Shown piece by piece: positions 49,846 through 62,066 of a stretch of DNA of 64,000 bases (within the stretch, counting starts at the first letter, position 1; each line of letters starts with the position of its first letter). Position numbers and translations under genes: made by a program. Origin of the DNA: Theocolax elegans (Eukaryota > Arthropoda > Insecta > Hymenoptera > Cerocephalidae); the NCBI GenBank assembly GCA_026168455.1, contig CM047426.1:5627001-5691000 (forward strand). Reading direction: 5' to 3'. The notes below the pieces were generated by a model. It had not been told where the DNA came from. It made no database searches and saw nothing but the letters and a program-made list of their open reading frames with translations.

Positions 49846-50525
49846 TATAAACTCCTTCGATAAATCGCTACTACTACCGGTGCTGTGATTAAAATCTTGC
49901 GTATTTTATGAAATGCCTGTTGTTGTTCTTCTCCCCATCTTATTTCTGTATCTGCTGATTTTCTTGTCAGCTGCGACAAGGAATACGTAATTTTTGCGAA
50001 ATCCTCTATGAACCCTCTATAATAGCTAGCAAAACCAAGGAATTGTTTTCCTTTTTTCTTTGTTGTAGGCACCTGATATTTTGCTACAGCTTCTAATTTC
50101 TTGGGATCGGGACGAATTTTCCTTTTGCCGACAATATGTCCTAATACTTTAGCTTCTTTTTGCAAGAACTGACATTTACCAGGTTCAATCGTATACATAC
50201 AATTCTTGTCCTTGCAATCCAACTAGGATTAAATCCATAAGTGATTGAAATGTAACCGGGACATTTTTCAAACCCATTCCCATTCTTGTATATTCATAAT
50301 GACCATACGGCCCTGCGAATGCCGTTTTTTTGCATCGTCTGGGTCCATAGGAACCTAATAGAAACCCGTCTTCAAATCTACTGCCATTATGTAATTTGCT
50401 AATGCAACCCATTCTATTATATCAGTCATTATTGGAAGTGGATAGCTATTGCCTATTGTTATCTCATTCAGTTGTCTAAAATCGGTAACCATGCGCCAAC
50501 GATTTTCACCATTTTTGCTGAATTC
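49846..50525 (-). pseudogene. Ty3/gypsy reverse transcriptase, internally deleted
   Basis: Reading down the minus strand: NRWRMVTDFRQLNEIT and NSYPLPIM near 50500-50430, then KTAFAGPYGHYEYTRM, GLKNVPVTFQSLMD and LYVY at about 50310-50190. After this the sequence jumps straight to EPGKCQFLQKEAKVLGHIVG and FLGFASYYRGFI. The catalytic aspartate pair and some 25-30 residues of the palm are deleted. Frameshifts separate the parts. Confidence 0.9.
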
Positions 50526-51125
50526 GGACGCTTTTTACCGCGTTTTGTAAAGAATAATATTGCTCGAAACTGTGACCGACGATGTGGCAATATTCACATG
50601 ATTTATTTTCGTAAATTTTCCTATGACAATTTTGGGCGGTATGTCCACTAACTCTACATTCGCTGCAAATTTCTTCTGCAGGTGCTCTGCGGATTTTCGC
50701 GGAATCTTGGACTTGATTAGAAACATTTAACGAGGCCACGTGAGACACTAGATTTTTAAGGATATTTTCAAATTGAGCAACACTATTAACTGTTTGATTT
50801 TTGTATTCGGCGCGACGTGGTCCCGTTTTTTGTTCAAAATTTACGGCTTTAGGTGTTGCATTACGTAAATCGGCCGGGTTTCGTGAGCGTACTTGGTGAT
50901 GTATTTCTCCGATAAGACCGAACAAAAATTGGTCTACGCTTCCCGATCAGCTTGTGTCTTATACGTAAATTTTACAAAATCGTGCAAGCTACTTTAACAA
51001 ATGGTTGTGCACCGTTTGTACACGAAGCCCATAATCTCCTACTCCTTCTCCCGGACTTTGACGAATAACCTTTAACTCATATAACCATCAGTAGCTTGTC
51101 CCCGAAACTTAGTTGTTAACCTTTA
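50506..51125 (-). pseudogene. gag: Gag fragment with zinc knuckles
   Basis: The minus strand encodes a capsid-like region (about 51125-50935, with frameshifts and a stop) and a nucleocapsid region. The first knuckle is complete, CSECRVSGHTAQNC (C-x2-C-x4-H-x4-C). The second, CEYCHIVGHSFEQY, has lost its last cysteine to tyrosine. Only about 20 bp separate this from the RT region, so the protease has been deleted. A minus-strand TGTTACGAGTGGCGAC near 51270 may belong to the element's 5' end. Confidence 0.8.
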
Positions 51126-51537
51126 GAGGACGGGATGGCCCCTATACGGGCCATGCCCATGGATCGACCCTTTACATGTGTTAGTTTTGAGATGTGACTT
51201 ACATTTTGCGCAGTTATAAAACTAATTATCTACTAATATAATAATCAATATGTCGCCACTCGTAACATTGAACATAACTCCAAACTGGGCAAAAATAAGG
51301 AAGTTCTCTAACTATAGTGAATATTATTAAAAACTTTATTTCTTCGCTTGCGTAATAATATTTTAAGGCTGTACACCTATTTATTAGGAAGATAAAATTT
51401 TTTTTTTACTAATTTTAAAACAAACATTTTTTGTACATATAACTTTTTAAGTTTCTTTATTTACTGCCACGTCAATATTAAAATTAATAACATTATTATA
51501 AATTGTACAGTGTCCTCTGAGATTTCGCACTACAATG
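51126..51537. other. Noncoding DNA between gag remnant and solo LTR
   Basis: It contains ATTTTGCGCAGTTATAAAAC at about 51202-51221, also present as ATTTTGCGCGGTTATAAAAC at about 32399-32418 beside the minus-strand env remnant. The two minus-strand remnants may therefore be related families. No gene is present. Confidence 0.4.
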
Positions 51538-52230
51538 TGTTATATCCGAATATATGTAATATTATTATGTTATATCCTGCGTATAATATAATGCAATTAC
51601 AAAAAGTCGAGTAAAGCCCAAGGCCGTAGGTCTGGGTGCAAACATTGCAGTTTCCCCCAATTGGTGACGTCAATCTAATCGGGGGAGAGGTGCATTCTTG
51701 CACGTATAGAGAGGTTTTTCGGCGTGGTTGGGTTCACTCCGTTTTGGGACAGTATCGGAAATATCACGCGTAAACCTATACTTCATTTAAATAGTTATAA
51801 ATCTTGTAGCCAACGCTTATACATAAAATTAAAATAATTATCTTACTATCCGTTGTGTTTATTGTAAATTGTTGAATATAGATAATAATAAAAATAAAAA
51901 CCAATTATTTAAAGAGAAAAATAAAAGGAGAAGAAAATTTCTTTTTACCTAATAGTTTGGGTTATTCGCTAATATCAAAAACTATAGGAAATTTGGCCAA
52001 ATAAACATCCATTCGACTAAGATTGGAACAATAGAACCAATAGTAAAAACGAAATTATCATATATTGGAAATTTACAACCACACTTCTAATGTAAGAGGT
52101 CTAAAATTTATTATAATAAATTAATTTAAAACTAATTTAAATCTAGATCCCGTATGGGATAAGGAAATCTGAAATTAAATCTCATGGTTCACGTAAATTA
52201 ATAAATAAAATTCTGTCATTAAATATAACA
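51538..52230 (+). mobile_element. Solo LTR, 693 bp, with target-site duplication
   Basis: It starts TGTTATATCCG and ends AATATAACA, so the terminal eight bases are inverted. CAATG precedes (51533-51537) and follows (52231-52235), a 5-bp target-site duplication. It contains a CRE-hairpin module 74 bp from its start. Apart from that module it is not recognisably similar to the 892-bp solo LTR. Confidence 0.75.
51612..51740 (+). promoter_or_regulatory. CRE-hairpin module, copy 7
   Basis: The order is AAGCCCAAGGCCGTAGG, then a hairpin at 51644-51696 with a CCCCC/GGGGG core, G-T pairs and a few mismatches. TGACGTCA lies at 51665-51672, followed by GGTGCATTC, GGCGTGG and GGTTCACTCC. It is the most diverged copy, yet the loop, the CCCCC/GGGGG core and the downstream boxes persist. 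Confidence 0.7.
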
Positions 52231-55200
52231 CAATGATAAACAAAAATGTACAATTTTTGGTTAGTTCATTACTTATTTAAAAAAAATTTTATTGGGTTGA
52301 TTACGTTTTGTTTTATACAGAATTACTGGACAAAAATTGTTTCTTTAATTAGTATTAAAAAAATGGTTTTTTCCTCATAAAAGCCAAACCATTACGGTCT
52401 TCTTTTAAGTTTTATACTATCCATTAGAATTTTTTGAATTTTTCAATTCAATATTTTACATATGTTGTAGATGATTATGTTAAATGATATGTTGCTTATA
52501 TTACACTTTTCAACTCAAAAATTCAATCGAAAATATTGAATTAAAAATATGAGCAAAATTCATAAAGATATCTTAAAACATAAGGGAGGGCCTGAATAAT
52601 TATTTTTTTAGGTCAAAATAACTTTTGTTACTAATTATTGAATAAACATTTTATGGTCGATAATTCTTACTCAAAAAAGGCATATTTTTTCAACCCAAAC
52701 ATCATAATTAAATTATCGATTTCAAAATCTGGGAAAATTTTTTCAAAAACTCATTCTTTTGTTTATAAAAAAAAATATAACAAATGTCCATTTTCTGACT
52801 ACGTCATTGGGTTAAGGAAGAAAGATCCTCCGTAGCAATTTCCTTCGCATTGGAATTCCGCGGGGAGGCCAACCACGAAATTACTTATAATTCTCGCGAG
52901 CCAAGTTCGCGAAGCAGCAGCTTTGCACCGTCGCCTCGGATTGCCGTTCCGCGCACCCTCTCGGAATAAATCGCGACCGATGAATATTAATATTCCGGTA
53001 TACGATCGATATATTTCCCTCGACACACATACATATATATATATTCTGTATACCTGTATAAACATATACATCCCGTACTGATTTGTTTCCTTTTTCTCAC
53101 ATTTGTACCTTTGCACAACTTTTGTCCGCTGATTGGAAATTGTTTGTCATGATTGAAAATTTTATTATTATTACTACCTTTTCTTTTATTTAAATTTAAA
53201 TGAGTACGTGATTATGCGCATGTATAAAAATATAAATGGAAATGTAGGATGGTAACAAAAAATTTACAATACGGTTTTGATTTGTATCTATATAACCTAG
53301 ATTTCAAAAGATATATAGTTTTATGCTCGATGTGCGACGAAAAAAAATGAAAGAAGTATATATGGTTAACGGTGAATACGAAATATGAAATCTGTAGAGA
53401 TAGAAAAATTTAAATTTATATAAAATACACAAATTTTTGAAAGAATAATCGTTTAGAAGCGAGGTCAAAGGTATTTTACTCGGTCGAAGCTATTATTTTT
53501 TTTTAAATCACGCGCCATTAAAACTATCAATGGTGAAAGTTAGTGAAATCAATTCCGTCTTAAGAAATAACGATCACCGAAAAGCTTTCCAATTTTCTTT
53601 CGATTATAAAAAGAAAAAATAAATCTGAATCTCATTTAAATACCAAGACGTTTTCAATTCCCGAGGGGGTATATTTTACACTGTGAAATCATTGAACATC
53701 TTCGTACGAAATTAAGATTGCAATTGTACGAAATAATGATTAAGCAATTAAATTGATAGGAATTAAAACCACTTTAGAATAATCGAAAAAAACACTATAT
53801 TTACGTTTTGAAATAAATTTAATTGAAATCGTAGAATATTTATTTCAAATCGTCAGATATCATCACAAAATATATACTGGTTTTGATAATTATTGATTTG
53901 TGTATAGATGTCGCATGAGGCTAGAATTTTAATATAATTTGAAATATATTGTGGAATTATTTTAAATTCGATATTATTTGCGATATAAATTGTTATCAAT
54001 CACGAAATCATCTTCAACTTGATTGAAAATTAGAAATCAATATAAGTTTAATTATTATATTATTTGAAATTTGAAATCTACTTTGAAACCACATTAAAAT
54101 TGAAATGTATTTTAAAATCATATTAAATTTATGATTAATTTTGAAATCGTTTAAAATTATTACAATACATAGATTTGGAAATCATTTAAAATATGAAATC
54201 TTTTTTGTCTTAATATTACATCTGATTGTACTTTACAAATCATCTGAAATTTGTAAACAATTTAAAAATAAATTGTGATATCACATGAAATTTAAATCAA
54301 TCGTGTAACTTAACATTAATTTTAATATGAATTGTAAAATTAGTTGATTTTGGTATAAATCACAACAAATATGTAATAGGGTATCACAATACGTAATGTA
54401 GCATAAAGATTATCACAAAACGTAAGCTAGTGTTGTAATTCATTCGAATAAATCAATTTTACTATAATTTAAACATTAAAATTAATTATGCAATATAATT
54501 TATTTTCAATATCAATTTTGTATTAAACCACCATTTGAAAATTGATACAAATTTCGAAACAATACGAAAATTCGAAATGCATTTTGTAAATCGTTCGAAA
54601 AACGAGGTTAAGTCATATTAAATTTATCGACGCAATACTTATTCCTGGTTCTGAATAGCACACCCCGTGAATTTCATATAATTATTTATATCATTATCGG
54701 TACGATTGCTTTCATCAGTATTTATTCACGGCGTAAAGAAAAAATACATCGAAAATGAAAAAAATAGTAGTTACGCGTTCAAAAAAAAAAAAAAAAAGGA
54801 AAATCTTCGAATCTGTGTAACGAATAAAAAAAACACTCTCGACTTACAGGTCTCTCTCTATACATATACAGTTTCAGTTTTTATATATATGCTCTATTTC
54901 CACTCCTCTATTACTGAAAGCTCATCCCCCAGTTTCCTTCGGTGTCGAGATATATACATACACGCACACACGTAAAGAGTATACCCTCGAAACCAAGCAA
55001 ATAGCCAGTGCAGCTGTTGACCTGTAAAAGGTCGAGTAAGAGAGAAAAAAATGAGAGAAAAATCTCGCGCACACGTGTACTGGATATATATACATACACG
55101 CACGTACGAGTGAGAAAGAGATATATACGATGGTTGACGCAAGCATTTTTCATTTGAAAATGTGCGAGAGAAAGAAAGAGAAAGAGGTAAATACGCCTAC

Positions 55201-55905
55201 GTATACGAGGAAGGTCTAACCTTTATTCCACTGGGGGGATGTAAATGTTCGATTTCGATTTTTATGACCGCGACGCGCTTTCCTCGAGCACCGTGTATTG
55301 ACATTTGGATTTTAAATTATATGCCGGGGAAAATTTTACGTGAGAAACGAAAATTTTTATTATGATATGTATAGTAGCTTGGTGGGTGTATGCGTAGGAA
55401 TTGTTTCAGGTTTGTAGAACGGATTCGAATACGCTTACTGCGATTTTTTAACATCTTTGATTAATCATTTTTAAATTTCTAAAATATATAGTCGATGATC
55501 AAATTCGAGTTTTGAGATCGGAAATATTGTAGAGATTTTCGATTCGACAAATTATCAAGTAGACGTTATTGTTATATTTGATTTCACTTTTTTTGAGGTA
55601 GGATCGAGAGAATACACTGAGAAAAAGTTTAGACTTGTAATAAAATTTGCTATAATTCTTGTGATATTTACTATATTTTTTTAAATTTTAATATAAACTA
55701 TATTCTCAATTTCTTTAGTTTATCAGTCAATGATTTATTTACTAGAAACTATTATGATTTTTGCAAAATACTTTGTAATTTAAAAAAAAAATTTATTTCA
55801 GTGTCGTGCTGAAAAAATGTTTACCTTAGGTAATCGCATTTAACAGATATATCAGAATTTTTTAGATTTTTAAATCTACACACTGAAGAGTATTACCTAA
55901 CGAAA
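52231..55905. other. Noncoding DNA with one GC-richer patch
   Basis: No gene is supported. A CpG-rich patch at about 52845-52990 (ATTCCGCGGGGAGG, TTCGCGAAGC) stands out and could be an exon, promoter or old repeat. Short simple repeats occur near 53.03 and 55.1 kb. Confidence 0.45.
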
Positions 55906-55965
55906 TTCAATGTTTCTTAACAAAGCCATTGTATGATATTCGTCGCTGTTTAGCGACGTTAAAAT
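55906..55965 (+). mobile_element. Fragment of the SINE 3' region
   Basis: TTTCTTAACAAAGCCATTGT and the following ATGATATTCGTCG match, with a few changes, TTTCTTAACAAAGACATCGT and ATGACCTCCGTCG at about 56877-56912 in the SINE. It is a short truncated relative. Confidence 0.6.
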
Positions 55966-56744
55966 AATAAATAAAAATTCACTTACATTCAAAACGTCTA
56001 TTCCGTATAAAAAAAAATCAGTTTTTCTACCAAATTCTCATTCTTAAAATTTACCCTATACATTTATACATATAGTCATCCCTAGTAAAATATATCACGT
56101 GAAATCTCATGCTACAATCTCATGTGACTTTTCAATCGGAACGCTGCTTCAACATCCCTAGTAAGAAATCAATCTCAGTATGAGGAATCATTTCAGAAGT
56201 GATAATACCCCCATTTGGTAAGCTGAAAAATCAAGGTTTTAAAATATTCAGACATGTTTTCGATTTTTAGAAATTTCCAAAACTTTTGTACAGACATGTC
56301 TTTGATCGAAAATCGAAAATATATCTGAAAAACGCTTTAAATTGCAAAATCACGTAAAATTTTTTTCGTACTACCACTTTATTCTTATCAACTACAGTAA
56401 ACAACAACAACAACATAGGAGCCTTAAACCACCGCAATTACAAACCAATTTCCGTTCATCAAAGTTTATATATATATATATATATATATACCAACCAAGG
56501 ACGATAACGTTGATCCAACAAATTTTCGCTCCACACACATTCAAAACTTTTCCCCGTCATATTCGCAAAGTTTCCACCAACAACGCGGGTGTACTTTAAT
56601 AACAGACTTTTTCTTAATAAACACGTATATGTACCCAACTTTCTTCCTTCAACCTAAAAAAAACACAAATTTCACCTAAGACATGCAAATTTCTTCCATA
56701 AATACCGAGGGGCTACGCATTGCTAAATCGCAAGAAATTTTTCT

Positions 56745-57060
56745 AAAGACTTCGCAGAGGTCTGCTATGGTTCGGTCGGTAGGGCGATGGGATCTTAATC
56801 TGGAGGTCCCAGGTTTGTTTCCCAACTCCGGTCGATTGATACAAGCACCACTGGGGAATGTATTTCCAACAAGTGCTTTCTTAACAAAGACATCGTATGA
56901 CCTCCGTCGTTGATCGGGTGGACGAACATGTGATCCGAGGCTTTCTTTTTTACTGGCCAAGGTGTGTATACTATTTTTCTGCCCGATGTTGGCGGAAAGC
57001 GGCAACTTCAATTCGCGCAGCGGCCGGAAAGTTGCCGTGCCCAGCCGGAGAGCAGAAAAA
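56745..57060 (+). mobile_element. tRNA-derived SINE
   Basis: The 5' part is tRNA-like. An A-box-like TGGTTCGGTCGGTAGGG lies at 56768-56784, an anticodon-arm-like GGGATCTTAATCTGGAGGTC at about 56789-56808, and a B-box-like GGTTTGTTTCC at 56812-56822. The CTTAATCTGAGG-type arm is most like tRNA-Lys. A tRNA-unrelated body follows, with CCGATGTTGGCGGAAAGC and a GC-rich stretch to about 57060. The degraded B box suggests an old copy. Confidence 0.65.
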
Positions 57061-57084
57061 TTTTTATGTTAGAGAGCTTTCAAT

Positions 57085-57250
57085 AAGATACCTAAAGATT
57101 TCTTAAGACTAAAGATTTCTTAAGACTAAAGATTTCTTATAAAACTTCCAAAGATTTCTGAAGACTTCTAAGGATTTCTTAATATTTCTAACGATTTCTT
57201 AAAACATCTCAAGATTTCCCAAAACTCCTAAAGATTTCCTAAGATTTCTT
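57085..57250. repeat. Minisatellite of AAGATTTCTTAAGACT-like units
   Basis: About nine irregular repeats of 16-20 bp with the core AAGATTTCTTAAGACT, some diverged to AGGATTTCTTAATATT or AAGATTTCCCAAAACT. It follows directly on the SINE and may be its expanded tail. Confidence 0.85.
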
Positions 57251-60200
57251 TTGGAGTGCGCAGCACTTGATACGTAAACATACATACGCTATATACGATT
57301 AAGAATTCCAATTCGCGTGAAATTTCTGATGCATTAAAGGCATCGCGAAAGAGAGAGAGAGAGAGAGAGAGATTTAAATTGCCTGTGGGGTGGTAATGCA
57401 AGGTCGACCACAAAATGTTATGTACACCACACCAGGTATTCCCTTGGAATCTACTTGTTATACCTTTCCTTTGTTTGTTTCGTACTTCATACACACACAC
57501 ACTCGAATCTTCGGCTTGCTAATTGATTTGAATAATAACCTCCGGAGATATTTTGAATTTCGAGGAAATGAAAATTCCTTCATGTTTAACCATGAACGAA
57601 ATAATTTATTCGATCTCGAGGTTCTTCGCGTTTTCTTGGCGGTGCATTAGGTATTTACTGAATTAATTAATTATAATTTTGATGAAATTGTATGCGTAGT
57701 AGAGAATAAAAATGTGTAAAAAATGTTAAAATGGTAATTGAAGGTTACGAGGAACGATGTAGGTACGAGTGGTGGGTTTTATTTTTCTGACTATTTTAAT
57801 GAATACATCCGCGCAAAAATGTAAACTAGATCTTTGACACGAATTTTTAAAAAAATTTATTTTAGAAAAGATTAATTTCTAGGATACTTGTGTGATTCTT
57901 TTAAGATTGTATTCATGATCTTTTTCATACATTTTTCTCTGTTAACGAAAAGTCAAACTGAATACAAATTAATTATCATCTTTTTTAAAATCTTTCTTTT
58001 CAATCTATAAAATCTATAACGTAAAATTATCGACTGAGCAGTACTGTTTTTACGATTATCTGTTACAATATATATTTATTACAATCATTACATCAATATA
58101 TAATTATTACACTTTTTTACTGATATTTAAAAATAATTATTTTCGTAAACTAATACATAGAAAATTATACGTCGCATCTTAAACGAAGAGCAATGTTTTC
58201 TTCAACTTTTAATATAAAGTCGATAATTTGAGCGTGGGAAAACTGAATTATTCATATTAGGTTCGCATCATAATAATGATTTTAAATCGACCACCTCGTT
58301 TCAAACCAAATTGAAAGAAGATATAATTAGTAAAAATATTTATAAAATTAATGTAAAAATGATGTTAATAAAAAAATTGAGATATAAATATTTAATACGG
58401 TAAACTGAAGCTTCATTCGATCCATGTTTTAAAAGTTTCGAGTGGCAGATTTAAGAATTGCAAAAATTTAATTAAGAAAAAATGGTTGAATATTAATAAA
58501 TTATATAACTAACGTACAATTAATAATTAATAGTTAAAATACGTTTCGAAAAAAGTCATTTAGAACTTTAATTTATGAACAATATCTCACTTTTTTAGAG
58601 AATTTCTTTAAAAAATGTAACAAACGATCCAATGGACTTTTATGCGAACATATACATCATTATTTCTTTTTATTCTTTCTCCAATTTTATTATTTCTTAT
58701 ATATCATACGAATTTCTCCAATTTTATTATTTCTTATATATCATACGAATATCTCCGATTATTACTACAAAATTTGTTCGCACTGATAAGTAAAATAAAG
58801 AAATTGATAAAAACTAAACGCTCTCTTAAAAAATTTAACTGTAGAAAAAGTATTTCCTGTAAATGCATATTGCGTGTAGAAACATCAGGGGGGAAACACC
58901 TATTATAGGTATCCATTATAGAGGTTATGTGTAAGGTACAATGTGGTGTACACATATGTGAAACAAAAAAAAACAAATAAAAAATTGCCTCGTTGCTACA
59001 GAGTAGTCGTGACGGACATCAAAAAGCCATCGACTGTGAGCGAAACAGTGTAACTTTTTCAAAAATATAAATTTCATCTTCGTTTTTTTATGTAAGATCC
59101 TTAGAAAACTCACAAGTAAATAATTACTATTTTTCAAATGCGTATAAGCTTATATTTAGAAAATAAAACGTTTTTTAGAGTAGAAACTAGCCTTTTTTTA
59201 AATAGCCAGAAAATGGCTAGTAAGCACCTAATTGTAAGTAACAGCTATTTTTAACATCGAATCATAAAAAACAGTCAATGTTCTACTAGGGAGACGTGAA
59301 ATAAAGATTTTTGTTATTTCAAGTATACCGATAGAATATAATGGAATAGTAACTTTGTCAATTCAACCTCTTGTATGTAGTAGAAGTTGGAGACTTGGTT
59401 TGAGTTGTCATAACAATGTGATTCATGGAATATTAATACATACAATATGTATATATCGTGTTATATTTACACATATTACGGTAAACACGTTCACTTGGCA
59501 AAGTTTTACTTTAATATTGTTTCGAGAGAGTTGAAAAATTGTCTTGCGAAATTTTGGTACGTTTGAAATACAATGTCTAGAAGAGGAGTAAAATTAAAAA
59601 ACCATAAAAGGATGATGTTTTTTTTTAATTTTTATTTAAATTAATATTAATATTATTATTAATATTAATTAAATTTAAATTTAAAAACCATCCGTGCACA
59701 TATATATGTGTATATAATATTGCACATATTATATGTGCAATAAGCATATGTCAAATGTTACAAAATTAACTTTTAAATCAAAATTAAATAATAAATTGAG
59801 GCGATGATTAAAAATTTTCTAAATTCAATTGTTCTTTGCAATCTAAAATTCACATTAAATTTCATCCAAAATTAATTTTAAAATCTGACAAATACCATAC
59901 AAATCGGTTAGAGTGTAACTGAAATTATACTTTTTCTGATCCGAATAAAAGAACAGAAAGAAATATTGTACATAAATGAATCTAAATCTTTTGGTTAAAT
60001 ATTGTAGTGCCATAATGACACCTAAAAATTCTAAGACAAAACACAGGTTCGAAGCCCCCCTGACTAGAAAACATTCTTATTCAGTATGATAAAAATGATC
60101 AATCTGGTTTTCAATTTTTATATACAATTCTAGAAAAAAAATTATACCAAAAAACGAACCTAGTCATTAAATACCCATAATAATTAAATAATTTTCATTC

Positions 60201-61544
60201 AATTTTTTTCTCTTCATGCGCTCAGAATGACAGATCAAAAATCGGAAAAAAACCGTAAAATAAGTTTAGAACACCTGATTGATTCGCATATTGACAAAAA
60301 ATTTATCCTATATTATTAAAAAAAATAAACAAATTTTCATCGGTAATATTATCATTTCTAAAATCTACAGAATTTATGAATTTAAAAACGTTGAAAAAAT
60401 TATGTGTATTAACCGAATCGAAACGATTTTTTAATGAAACTATTACTTATTTGCGGAAAAAATAAGATTAACGACTCATTTCAAGATAGCACATTAAGTC
60501 AAACAAAGAAAATATATTCCAAATTTTATATTATTCGTTAAATTACATTTTCCAAAAACGCGATACAAACACACATTTATTTCTTATATACAATACACAA
60601 CAACAAGTAATATTTTCAACCGCAAAAGAGTATCTAAAGGAAGAAAAAACCTCGCGAATCGTCGATTAAACTCGAAAGAAAAGGAAAAAAAGACGATTCC
60701 TCGAAGTGAAAATCAAATATATACGAGTTTACAGTTTGATAACTCGATTGTGCGAAAAATGGAAACAAATTGTAAACTGAAATACAAGTAGAAGTTGTAA
60801 AACTAAATTCTACATGGTAATACCTAACGAAATTCAAGCCGAACTCTACTTTCCTGACATTCATCATTTTTATTCGACAAATAAAACACTTTTCCGATAA
60901 TAATTAACCATGTTTAATGCAAATCAAAACTGACAATACTCGAATACAAAGTTCTTCATTCGCATCGTTAATACCGCCTATAAAAAAAACAAAACTTCAG
61001 AAAAATTGAAATACCACGATTAAACACAGAGTTTTATATAAAACAATCAAATACATAAATATATTTCATTTTCAAATAAAAAAAAAACGATCTATAAAGT
61101 GACCAATAATTCCTCGGTACTGAGAATTCATTCGATTTTCGTAGCGACCGTCTCTATATATATATAGCCAAGCGAATTTGCATCTTTATTGGACAACCCC
61201 ATTGGATTACCCATACATACCGCGTTCTCAATGTCTCGAATAAGAAACATACAACGGACGTTACATTTCGGATTTTCACATCATCGATGACAACCGTAAG
61301 AGAAAAGGGATAATATACCTTATACTTCTAAAAATAAATTTAACTCACCCAGTATTAAAAAAAAGAATAAAAAGGAAAGAATAAATAATGGCTTACATTA
61401 TCAGATTTTTTATGCCATCGCAAATTTTATTTTCTACGCACACACGAAAGGTCGTCTATTTCAGTCTATCTCAATGGGACCAGGCAATGTTTTACTTGTA
61501 AAATTCATTAAAACTAAAAATTTCGATTAAAAGTTTAATTCATT
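57251..61544. other. Noncoding DNA
   Basis: No gene is recognised. A (GA)n run lies at about 57350-57371. A 37-bp direct repeat containing CTCCAATTTTATTATTTC lies near 58679 and 58716. Short palindromic ATATGTGCACA-like words occur near 59.70-59.74 kb. Confidence 0.45.
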
Positions 61545-62066
61545 GTAATATAGAATATGTTAATAAACGTAAATTCAAGTATTGTTTTTGTGAACATTTG
61601 GGTTAGAAAAATTGACAACATGGAACCATCAAAATCCTTGTTTCAGCGAAGGACCTAAAATTAGCATTTGTATTCACTTACCGTAAGGTATGTTTTTGAC
61701 TTTTCATTAGGTTGAAGCACTCTTCTCTGAATTGATTGTTAGAAAGTAAGTGGAACAGAAATCATAAAAAATATTTTAGATTAAAATTATTAAAAAAAAT
61801 AATTTAAAACTTTTTGTTAGTAATATTAAATTTATGTTTTTATAATTTTGTTCCATTTACTTCCTAACAATGAATTTAGAGAAGGTTGCCTCAAAATTTC
61901 AGCAAAACTCAAAAATAAACCTTATGGTAAGTGGATTTTAGGTCCTTCGCTGAACCAAGAATTCTGATGGTCCCACGTTGTCAATTTTCCTAACCAAAAT
62001 TTGAAAATGTTTACGAAAAATAATACCTAAATTTATATTCATTAACATATTCTCTATTATAATAAA
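61545..62066. mobile_element. Long inverted repeat (foldback element), arms about 250 bp
   Basis: The left arm (61545 to about 61795) and right arm (about 61805-62066) are reverse complements with moderate divergence. Matching landmarks include GAATATGTTAAT with ATTAACATATTC, AAATTGACAACATGG with CACGTTGTCAATTTT, CAGCGAAGGACCTAAAAT with ATTTTAGGTCCTTCGCTG, and AAGTAAGTGGAACA with TGTTCCATTTACTT. The spacer is an A/T run of about 10-40 bp. No protein is encoded. It is a foldback MITE or a hairpin-RNA source. Confidence 0.8.

Noticed and set aside
51116..51190. TTAA followed by CCTTTAGAGGACGGG, like a piggyBac-type terminus
   Set aside because: No matching right end with TTAA was found, and the following palindrome alone does not identify the family.
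60045..60070. GGTTCGAAGCCCCCC, a good B-box match
   Set aside because: No A box or acceptor stem precedes it. At most it is a tiny SINE fragment.
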